Assembly (NCBI GenBank): GCA_031283515.1
Contig: JAITBS010000223.1
Location: forward strand, 1 to 19,082
Origin: Planctomycetaceae bacterium
GTDB taxonomy: Bacteria > Planctomycetota > Planctomycetia > Pirellulales > Thermoguttaceae
Reading direction: 5' to 3'
DNA length: 19,082 nt
This document shows positions 1 through 9,800 of this stretch, piece by piece; positions within the stretch are counted from its first letter, which is position 1; the number at the start of each line of letters is the position of its first letter. A model generated the notes under the pieces. That model worked only from the letters and a program-made list of their open reading frames with translations, ran no database searches and was not told where the DNA came from. The translations under genes were made by a program, and so were the position numbers.

Positions 1-90
1 GGAACTCCAAAGGTAGTCAACGTTTCGCCGAAACATTTTAAACAATACGGTGTACTCACCGACTTGTCCCTGTTGACGGACGGAAATTAA
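1..90 (+). CDS. 3' end of an unidentified protein-coding gene (partial)
   Basis: The first frame is open from the left edge to a TAA at 88-90 and encodes 29 residues ending LTDLSLLTDGN. Its codon choice resembles that of the genes downstream, but 29 codons is too short to prove coding. I do not recognise the family. It reads in the same direction as the giant-protein genes. It may lie inside or next to a mobile element, because a transposon-type terminal repeat sits 80 bp downstream; the tail does not look like the end of an IS66 transposase. Confidence 0.35.
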   Translation, partial: GTPKVVNVSPKHFKQYGVLTDLSLLTDGN

Positions 91-169
91 GGACTCACTG
101 CGTACAACACAATAGTAAGTCCAACCGTTGCGACCTTATAATTTCCAACTGTAAACCAATTCAAAAAAA

Positions 170-187
170 ATGCCACTGATATATTAC
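170..187. repeat. Lone terminal inverted repeat of the miniature-element family
   Basis: The 18-mer ATGCCACTGATATATTAC differs by one base from the right-hand terminal repeats at 12588-12605 and 18518-18535. In this orientation it is a right end, so the matching left end, if it exists, lies before position 1. The neighbouring 8 bp, AGAAAAAG at 188-195, would be the target duplication to look for outside the window. The sequence inside it does not contain the palindromic cargo of the other two copies. It may therefore be the end of a different or full-length element, or a relic. Confidence 0.5.
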
Positions 188-223
188 AGAAAAAGTAATA
201 TTTCAACAGTATATACTTTATTC

Positions 224-251
224 TTGTTGCTTATAATAAATGTGGTAAAAT
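224..251 (+). promoter_or_regulatory. Candidate sigma70-type promoter for the giant-protein genes
   Basis: TTGTTG at 224-229 and TAAAAT at 246-251 are separated by 16 bp, about 80 bp upstream of the first giant gene. Both hexamers are imperfect and the region is AT-rich, so chance matches are likely. The position is sensible because no other gene lies between it and the start codon. Confidence 0.3.
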
Positions 252-264
252 AGTTAAAGTTTTC

Positions 265-292
265 TGGTGTTTACCGATTTGGTGTTTACCGA
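265..292 (+). repeat. Two 13-bp direct repeats in the leader of the giant-protein genes
   Basis: TGGTGTTTACCGA occurs at 265-277 and again, identically, at 280-292, a 15-bp period with a 2-bp gap. The pair lies between the candidate promoter and the ribosome binding site at 323-326. Perfect short direct repeats at this place are typical of a regulator binding site, but they could also be a simple local duplication. Confidence 0.6.
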
Positions 293-333
293 AATTTATT
301 ATGTTGGTTCAATAACCCGAATGGAGATGAATA

Positions 334-3300
334 ATGATAACGCTACGAAATGTTTGCCGATTTTCGGTTTTGTGGTCTATCTTGATGATTTCTGTTTCAA
401 TTGTATTTGGACAGGACAAGATGGTCAACGACCAAACAGTCAATGAAAAAAATGTTAATGAAAAAATCGTTACAGAGAAGACGGTTTATATTCCGTATGA
501 AAAATTGCGAAACATTTTTGAACAACCCGGTCGCGGAGTTTTTGTTCCTTACGATGAATTTAAAACTTTATGGGATGCTGCTAGATCGCAGCAACCGGTT
601 AAGTCGTCTGAGTCAATTCCGGTTGGTGCGATGATTACCGAAACATCCAATACCGCAACGATTACCGACGAAGTTGTTCGGGTTGAATCAACAATTTCGA
701 TTGAACTCTTGAAAGACGGTTGGCATGAAATTCCGCTTCGGCTTGCCGATGTTGCGATTATTAAGGCAGTGATCGGTGAAGAAAAAGCGAAAATTCTCGG
801 TAATCCTAATAGTGGTTATCGGCTTCTTGTAGTGAAGAAAAAAACGGAAAGTGCAGAGCATGAAGAACCGAAACCGGAACATCTTGAATTGACGTTACAT
901 TATGCTAAGAGTATTGAAAAATCGCCGGGCCGTAATTCCGTATCGTTTGAAGTGCCGCAATCTCCGTTGGGGCGTTGGAAAATTATTGTACCGGAATCGG
1001 GAGTTAAAATTGAATTTACGCCGCTTGTTGCCGCTGCGGAAAACAACGTAACGGAAAACGAAACGATTTTTGAAGCGTTTGTCGGTGCTGTACCGAAGAT
1101 TCAGATTGCTTGGACTCCGAAAACGGAAGGAGCCGCCGGTTTGGAGGCATTGACCAGCGTCCAATTGTTACAACAAACAATTATTGATGAAAATATTTTA
1201 CGTACATCTGCACGGTTTAATTATTCAATTAGCCGTGCTGCGATTACAAATCTTGCAATTCAGATTCCTAAAGATCAAAAAGTTGCAGGAGTTTTTGATC
1301 CGAATATTCGTAAATGGTCTGTCGAACCGAAAGACAACACTCAAATGGTTCATATTGAACTGTTCGAACCGGCAAGGGAACATCAAATGGTTCAAATGGA
1401 ATTTGAAAAATTACGTAATAATAAGGAAACGAAGGTAATGATTCCGGCAATATCGGTTATTGAAGCAGGGCGAATGCAAGGGATTTTGGTTGTTCGTGCT
1501 GCCGACGAATTGAATATCGAAACGGTTACATCGAACGGTTTGTTACGGATGGACGCTTCGGAACTGCCTGAGTCGTTACGGAAATCAAGTAAGATAGGGG
1601 ATGCTGTTTATCGTATTCCGGCAGCATCTTATGTATTGGAACTTGAAGTCAGCAAAGTGGAACCAAGAATTACCGCAACATCTCAAATTAATGTACAACT
1701 TCGCAGTTATACGTTTGACATAGAAATACTGACAATGTTCGACATTGAAAAAGCCGGTATATTTCAGGTTTCGTATGAAATTCCTGCCGATTCTTACGAG
1801 TTATCGGTACTGGGAAGCCCGATTAAATTCCGTTCCAATAACCAATCGGACGAATATTTGTATCAACCGGTTCAAATTGATTCTTTCACGCTTGCTCCGG
1901 TTGCAGATAACGCCTTAACGCAAACACTTACCGTCAATTTTAAACGTAAAGCATTCGGTAAAGCCGCACTTACTGTTACGTTTCAAAAAACTCTTAACGA
2001 ACCGGAGTTACAATCGCCGACTGGAAAATCGGTTGATTTAGCGATTATTCCGCCGATGTTGAGCAAGGGCATCGCTGAAAAATCGGACGGAAAATTACTT
2101 ATTCTTGCCGAACCGGCATTTCGGGTTAGTCCGGTTAATACCGAAGGTTTACAATCAGTTTCGTTACAACAATTACAGTCGCCCGCATGGTATCTTCCGA
2201 AAGTGAATGGTCAATTAGGTTTTTTTGTTGCAGATTCTGCTGCGAAACTGACGCTTCGCGCCGAACGCCGTCAACCGCAATTGACGTTACGAGAACTTCG
2301 TACTGTGCATATTGAAGAAGGAATAATTAAAAACAAAGCAAAATTTTATTACGAAATTCTTTTCAGTACTGTTAAATCGCTTCGAATTGATGTTCCTGAA
2401 AAGTTGTCCGGTCGTTTGAATATTAACAAAACCGGAAAGGAAAATGTTCCCAATTCTTCGAATACTTCCAATAACGTAACTGACTGGCGTGAACAGATGA
2501 TTGTGCCTCAACCGGATGATGTTGCGGAGGGTTTTGTTGCGTGGGAATTTGCAACGAAATCAAGTTTGTTCGGAACGGGTGTTCTGGAACTTGCGTGGGA
2601 AGACGAACTCTCTCAACCTGAAATCGGAAAAAGTCTGTCTATTGATATTCCCAGACTGCTTCCGAAAAAACAGCAACCGTCAGACCGTGTTTGGGGACAA
2701 ATTATCGTTTCAAAATCACAGAGTATTGATATTGGTGAATCGGAAACAACAAAAGGGCTGAAACCAATTGATTCGCAATATGATATTTCCGAACAAGATC
2801 GAATTGATAATGCGGTTGCGGCGTTTGAATTTCACGACGATTGGTCGCTTCAACTGATAGCAATGCGTTACAAAATTGAGGAGGTTAAACGAACAAGTAT
2901 TGAGCAAGGATTTGTCCGTGCGAATCTGAATTTTTCAAAATTTGGTACGGAAATTTCCGCACAAGCCTTGTTTCGAATTCGGAGTGTTCTGCAACGTTTA
3001 GACCTTGCCATGCCGCCAAATTCAAAAATAAACAGTGTTCATATTAACGGTCAACGAGTTGCATTGGAAACAGACAACACCGACGGAACAACGCCGCGAT
3101 TTATGATTCCGCTTACTTCGGTTCCGCCCGACACGCCGTTTTTACTTGATATCCGTTACTTTATTCCGCCGGACTGTAAAAACCGGATTGAAATTCCCTC
3201 TTTCACCGGATTCAATTCTTCTTCGGAGCCGGCTGTACAAAAAGTGAATCTTGCAGTTTATGTACCGAAAGAATGGGTGATTATTGGTTACGATGGAGTG

Positions 3301-3864
3301 TGGGCAAAGGATTTTTCGTTTTATCGCGGTTCGGAATTTACCGGTGTCCGCAATCAATCGGATGTTTCCAAAATATTTTTCCAAATGTTCGATAATTTAT
3401 CGGACGATTTTTCAGTAAACGGAACACCGTATCTTTTTTCCGCTTTACATCCGCGTGAAGGTGATACACTTCAATTGTATGTGTGGGGAGATTTAGAAAG
3501 TGGCGGTGTTGTGTTTATTGTTATCATTATTATTGGCATTTATTTGTTGCGTTATTCATGGATAAAACGTTTTCAAATTACAATTTGTTTTGTAATTCTT
3601 AGTGTGATATTCGGTTTTGCATTTCCGACATGGACACAACTTTTATTCACTAAATCAATTTTCGGCTGGGGTATTACTGTTGTTACGGTTTGTTGGATTT
3701 TGCAAGCCTTTTTACAAGGTTATACCGTCTTACAAAACTGCCGCAAAATTGATAACCGACAACAGGTTGAAAATCAACAGGTTACGGAAAACCAACCGCA
3801 CACAGAAAATCAATCAGCCGAATCGGTTTTGACCGAAGAAAGGAGCGGAAATCATGACCACTAA
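334..3864 (+). CDS. Giant secreted, membrane-anchored protein (1176 aa), module A
   Basis: The ATG at 334 follows a GGAG at 323-326 with good spacing. Residues 1-26 form a signal peptide with likely cleavage near VFG-Q. Residues 31-50 are four pentapeptide repeats of the type VNEKx. Residues 51-84 carry a paired motif, VYIPYEKL...VFVPYDEF, followed by LW. A long ectodomain rich in beta-type alternation follows, to about residue 1050. Three hydrophobic segments come next (about 1057-1073, 1080-1098, 1108-1128), then a 42-residue polar Gln/Asn/Glu-rich tail. The paired VPY motif is familiar from large uncharacterised planctomycete exported proteins, but I know of no assigned function and see no catalytic motif. 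The last 11 bp overlap the next gene, so the two are probably co-translated. The topology suggests most of the chain lies outside the cytoplasmic membrane. Confidence 0.85.
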   Translation: MITLRNVCRFSVLWSILMISVSIVFGQDKMVNDQTVNEKNVNEKIVTEKTVYIPYEKLRNIFEQPGRGVFVPYDEFKTLWDAARSQQPVKSSESIPVGAMITETSNTATITDEVVRVESTISIELLKDGWHEIPLRLADVAIIKAVIGEEKAKILGNPNSGYRLLVVKKKTESAEHEEPKPEHLELTLHYAKSIEKSPGRNSVSFEVPQSPLGRWKIIVPESGVKIEFTPLVAAAENNVTENETIFEAFVGAVPKIQIAWTPKTEGAAGLEALTSVQLLQQTIIDENILRTSARFNYSISRAAITNLAIQIPKDQKVAGVFDPNIRKWSVEPKDNTQMVHIELFEPAREHQMVQMEFEKLRNNKETKVMIPAISVIEAGRMQGILVVRAADELNIETVTSNGLLRMDASELPESLRKSSKIGDAVYRIPAASYVLELEVSKVEPRITATSQINVQLRSYTFDIEILTMFDIEKAGIFQVSYEIPADSYELSVLGSPIKFRSNNQSDEYLYQPVQIDSFTLAPVADNALTQTLTVNFKRKAFGKAALTVTFQKTLNEPELQSPTGKSVDLAIIPPMLSKGIAEKSDGKLLILAEPAFRVSPVNTEGLQSVSLQQLQSPAWYLPKVNGQLGFFVADSAAKLTLRAERRQPQLTLRELRTVHIEEGIIKNKAKFYYEILFSTVKSLRIDVPEKLSGRLNINKTGKENVPNSSNTSNNVTDWREQMIVPQPDDVAEGFVAWEFATKSSLFGTGVLELAWEDELSQPEIGKSLSIDIPRLLPKKQQPSDRVWGQIIVSKSQSIDIGESETTKGLKPIDSQYDISEQDRIDNAVAAFEFHDDWSLQLIAMRYKIEEVKRTSIEQGFVRANLNFSKFGTEISAQALFRIRSVLQRLDLAMPPNSKINSVHINGQRVALETDNTDGTTPRFMIPLTSVPPDTPFLLDIRYFIPPDCKNRIEIPSFTGFNSSSEPAVQKVNLAVYVPKEWVIIGYDGVWAKDFSFYRGSEFTGVRNQSDVSKIFFQMFDNLSDDFSVNGTPYLFSALHPREGDTLQLYVWGDLESGGVVFIVIIIIGIYLLRYSWIKRFQITICFVILSVIFGFAFPTWTQLLFTKSIFGWGITVVTVCWILQAFLQGYTVLQNCRKIDNRQQVENQQVTENQPHTENQSAESVLTEERSGNHDH

Positions 3865-6800
3865 TTATTCGTTAAAATATTCATTTTTGTTCATTTTTTT
3901 GATTTTTGCTGCAACTTGTTTTTCACAGGAGCGTGAAATATTCGTACCGGAAAATGAACTTAGTGTTTTATTTGAAGGTGCAACAAATCGTATTCTCATC
4001 AAACGCAGTGAATTTGAAACACTTATTCACAAGACACGTGAATTACAATTGGAAACGGCGGAACAAACCAAGTACAAACCGCCAACCGATGCCGTTTTAT
4101 TGTCAAGTGATTATCGTGTCGAAATTTCTGAACTTCGGGCGGTGATTGATGGAATCCTTGAAATTGACGTATTGACAGATGAGCCGGTGAGTATTCCGTT
4201 TCCGCTGGAACGTGTTACATTGCTGGAAGCGGTATTCGACGGCAATCAACAACCTGTTGCCATGTCTGATAATAACGGACAAAAAACATTGATACTTTCG
4301 GGAAAACAACGCTATCGGCTTCGGCTTCGCCTGACAACACCGTTGGAAATCGACGCAACACGTCAACGTTTGAATTTCCGGTTGATTTATAGTACGGAAA
4401 CTTCATTTCATTTGTCGGTTCCCGGCGATGTGGAATTGAAAGGCGGTGCTGCGGTATTGTCACGAAAAGTCGAAAACGATACAACAAATTTTGATTTACT
4501 TCTGCCACCGGAAAATAACAGAACAGAAATTCTGATGTCGCTTAATTCCCATCGGAAAGGGAAATACCGTGCAATATTATTCCGAAGTGTTCAGTTTGCG
4601 GAAGTTACGGAACAATACGAACGGCTTCACGCAACTGTTTCTCTTAATGAATTACATCAAGGTGTTCGTGAAACGTCTTTTTTTGTACCAGCCGGATTTG
4701 AAATCACTGAGGTGAAATCGGTGTTTCTTGATCGTTGGAATGTACAAAAATCAATGGAAAAAGATAAACGCGATGTGTTGACGATTCGGTTTCGCGAACA
4801 GGTTCCCGGTTTGACTACAATTTATCTTTCAGCAATTAAATCTGTACAAATAGATACTCAATGGTCTTTTCCGTTGTTGGAACCGTTGGATACTGCTGTT
4901 CATTCTGCTGTGCTGGGTTTACTGTTGGATGAAGACCTTGAAATGTCTCATGTTGAAAATAACAATCTTTTTCCAATTGATACGATATTGCTCAAGGATG
5001 CGATTCCGCCAAGTGCCTTGGAATTGTTACCCGGTTCACCAACACTCCGTTTGGCATCCGCATGGTATGCACCGGCAAAGGATGAATTAAATAAAAATGT
5101 TACAGCAAAGTTTTGCAGAGCGGAATCTGATTTTGTTATTGAAACAGTACAAAATTTGATTTTGTCGGAAACAGAACCGGTTCTTCAATATGCCGCCAAA
5201 ATAACGCCCCGAACCGGAAAGATTTTTGAAACAACACTTCAAATTCCTGAAAATTGGAACGTATTGAATGTTCTTGATGCTGCCGAACAACCGCTTGATT
5301 TTCGTTTTGTTCCTTCTGAAAACGTATCAAATAATTCCGAAAAAACGTCGGAAAACAATTTCGGAAAAATAATTGTACGTTTTGCCAAAGGAATTCCTGC
5401 CGGAGAATCGGTTCGTTTTTCATTACGCGCCGTTGGCAATGTTCATAACTGGTTTCAAAACGGTGCTGAAAAATCGTTTCAATATCCGGTTATTCGGATT
5501 AACGGTTCAGCTAATGAACAAGGGAATATTTCGATTCAGAACAAATTTGAAGACGATTGGGAAATCATTCCGACTCAAACGGAACATTTAACTCCTCTCA
5601 AAAGTCTCAAAAGGAATTTATCGTTTCAATATTCATCTGTACCGTTTACAATGTCGTTTCGTCTTGACAAATTACAACCGCGTCTCAAATCAAAAACGTT
5701 TTCTTTTTATTGTTTTGAACCGGCACTATTTCGTATTCATTACGAAATTGATTGTTTTATTGAGCAAGTGTCAATACGTCAATTAACATTGCTGCTTCCG
5801 GCATCCGCACCGTCAACGCCTTCAATTCAAGGACTCAATGGGCTTAATATTAAAGAAACATTAAGTGAAGAAATCGAAATAAACGGACAAAATTTCCGGC
5901 GATGGAAAATTTTATTTGCGGAACCGATGAATGAAAAAGTACGGATCGGTGTTAGTTTTGAACAACCGATTGCCGAACAAACTTTTACTGATACAGCAAT
6001 TCCTTTTGATTTGCCGTCGATTACTGTAGAAAATACGGCGTGGCAATCGGGAGTTGTTGCTTTTGAGGGAGATGAAGAACTTGATCTTACGATTCCGACG
6101 GAGCGTAACGGTAAATTAGTTTTACGTCCTATTGATACCGGTGAACTTTCTGTTGCGGAATATCGTCCGGGTAAACGGTTACTCGGAGTTTATTCTGTAA
6201 CCGATCCGCAAAATAAGATTACGATTAATGTTCGGAAAAATCAGACAACAGAGCTTCTTTCCGCATTGATACGCCATGTTTTTATAACAGCGAAGTTTGA
6301 CCATACTATTGCTACGGAATCGAATACCGGAGTCCTTTATTCCGTTTTGTACGAAATTCAAACCGCAGGTGGAGTCGTGAATATTCGAACTTCGCTTAAT
6401 AAATCGGATGAACTCTGGTCGATAACACTGGACGGCGAACCAATCAAAGCGCAACGTGTCGGTGATGATCTTCTGATTCCGGTTTCTGCGAAGAACAATA
6501 CTGATTTCCGGCGGCTGGAATTGCTTTATTGGCGTCCGGCATTTCCTGTTTATGTTTCAAAAACATTGCTGATCATGGATTTTCCAGAACTTTCGACGAA
6601 CGGAAAAAATGGAAACGAAAAAATTCCGGTGATGCAAACCACTTGGAATGTCATTCCGCCTTTGGGTTACGAAATAGTTCGTCTCGGCGATTCGGTGTTA
6701 CAGGAACCGCAACCGGCATTGTTTCGCCTTTTTCAGAATACAATCAATTTCTTTCATGTACTGACATCTAATTCTATTTCATTATTTAATTTCGAACCTG

Positions 6801-9800
6801 TTAGAATGTTTGAACGTTCAGTGATTACTCTTCCACAACCTTATTATCAAAATAACCGAACAAATAAATTTGATCTTGAACTTCGACGTACACAAGTAGC
6901 AAACAATACTGAGACACTGGAAATTAATGATAATGTTGATACTCAATTCCAATCAGGGAAAGGACTAATAAATAATTTTATTGTTTCAAATTCTATTACT
7001 TCCGCGCCGGAACAAACGCCGGAATCTAATGAGACAGTTTCACAATTATTACCGGCACAAAAAATATCACCTCAATTCACCCGACGCCTTCAATCCATAC
7101 AACCTGTTTCTGTTATCGTTTCGGAAAGCGATATAGCGGATTCTGCCGGCAGTTATTCTGTTATCGGTAACAAGAATGCACAAGAGATTTCCGTACAACT
7201 ATCACGTGTTGCTGTTGGGCAACGTTGGGAATTGATTGCGTTTTTGGTTGTTGTTTTGGTTGGCTTGTTTGGTATCAGTCAATCCCATAAACGCAAAACA
7301 ATGTTTGTGTTTGGACTTTTAATTTTAGGAACGGTTTTGATTTTCGTACCTGGTCTTGAATTATTCGCTGCAATATTTAACGGAATAGTGTACGGTGCAG
7401 TGTTGACTGGAGCAGTTTATCTTGTCAATACTCTTCGGCTAAAAATCGTTTCGATAATAATTAAACCGAAAATTTCCAAACCCCAAATTTCTGAACCAAA
7501 AATTTCCGATATGATGGTTATGTTGGTTTTACTTTTTGTGTTCCCGTGTTTATCACTTCATGCTGAGGAACAAAATGAAAAACTGCCGAAAATTCAGTTT
7601 CCCGAAAATGTTATTATTGTACCGTATTCTCTGGACAAGATTTCGGAAGGTGAATTGCCTGATCCTGACAAATTAACGTCACAGGAACAATCCTTGCTTG
7701 TTCCATATCATCAATACACCACAAATCTCGAATTACTCAAAAAATATAACGAAAAAATTCAAAAGACTCAAGATATTCAGAATTTTGTTGTTCCGTTTAC
7801 AGTTTCCGTAGCAGAATATCAAACAACATTGCCGGTTAGCGGCAATGATATTTTGTTACAAGGCAAAATCAGAATTGAAGTTTTTACCGATGAAACTGTT
7901 TTTGTGCCGTTGACGTTGGAAAACGGCGTTTTAGTACAACCGTTACTCGATAACAAACCGGCAATACTTCATTCGAAAAATGATCGTCAAACCGTTCTTC
8001 TTGTTGAAGGAAACGGCAGTCATGAATTAATGTTCAGTATTCGTGTTTGTGTTCAACGTCAAGGCGGTTGGCGGATTGCAACGGGTAAACTTCCGGTTGC
8101 AGCGGCATCGAAAATTTCATTGATCTTACCCGATGAAAGCGGCGATCTTTTAACCGGTAATCCCTTCGACAAGAAAAAATGGTCTTTCGGTACAAATATT
8201 GCCGATACTAATACAACAATTACAAAAACATATAACAAATCCATTGAAATATCGCCCGCACCAAACGGCGTTTTTCATTGGCAATGGAGATTAGCGGTGT
8301 CTGAAGAGAATGTTGACCGAAATCTCGAAGTTGATTCAGTAATTCGGTACGATATTCAGGAAGGCAATGTTTGGCTGCATTGGACACCAACATTTCATAT
8401 TAGTCGCGGAAAATGGGAAATGATTCGTCTGTGTTTGCCGCAAGATTATCTCATTGCGGAAATTAAAGGTGAAAATGTACGCGGTTGGAATATTGTTCAG
8501 GAAAATTCCGAAATAAGAACAATTGATGTCGAACTTCTTAAACCGGCAGAAAAAATTGAAACATTGTCTATTTTGTTGTCCGCTCCGCAACATTTTGTCA
8601 AACCGTTGACAAATTTATCGTTTCCGAAATTATCAATTCCTGATGCAGGAATTCATCGTGGACGAATTGATGTGTTTCATAGTTCCGTGATGAATCTTCG
8701 TATTCAAGAGTCAACCGGTTTATTACCGACGGATCAGGTTCAACAAACAGAATCAAAATCAGATTTGGAATTTAATACAATAAGTCCGCTTGGTTCCTCG
8801 TTGTTCCGATCTTATCGTTTTGCCTCCGAAAATTATTCGTTACAAATTAAATGGGAACAGATTCCGCAGAACCGAACAGTTAAGTATTTTTCGGTTTTAA
8901 AAGTTACTCGTCAGGATATTTTTTTAGAAACAAAAATTGTTATTGATGGACAAAACAAACCGTTTTATACATCCATTCAATTGCCGGAAAAATTTGTTTT
9001 GAAAAATGTCCATGTACCGGACGGAATTTTCTGGAATAAAAAATGGAGTAACGATGAAAAAAGACTCAATATCATTTGTGCAGATGGCCGTTCACAAAAT
9101 GTCGAAATTCTTGTTACCGGCGATTATAGTGCGGCGTTTTCCAAAGAGCGTAACGAAATAGAATCGTTACCGATTTTCAAAACGGAAAAGATGAAAACCG
9201 ATACAACAATTGCAGTTCTTGCGGAACCGTCATTGGATGTTCGGGCGGATATTTCAAAAGATATTCGGACGAAAACACCGGATTCTGTGTTTTCATGGTT
9301 GTCTCTTCCAGAGCAGCGTGAATTAGTACGGATTGTATTCTTCTTAGAGGCTTCCTCGAAAAACGATGGTAAACTTATCCTTTCTGAACGAAAACCTGAA
9401 ATTCGTTGCAGCACGATTACCAATGTTCGGACAACCGCCGAATCAATAGAAGAAACAATATTGCTCGATTTTGATATTACCAAAGCGGGTGTTCGGAATA
9501 TTGAATTTGTGTTACCGTCTTGGATGAATAACGCCCAAATTGATGTTCCGTTTCTCCGGCATAAAACAATTACACCTCTTGATACGAAAAATGCGGATTC
9601 ACCGGTTCTTGTCCGGCTTGAACTTCATGAAGAGGTGATGGAACAATTGCGGGTTTTGGTGCGATCAGACCGGCGTTTGCAGACCGAAACAGATTATCGT
9701 GTTTTTGTACCGATTATTCGAACCGGACAAACGATGCGGCAATATGTTGTTATGGAAAATGACCGGCGTTCACCTGATGAAATGATTGTTGATCATCTTC

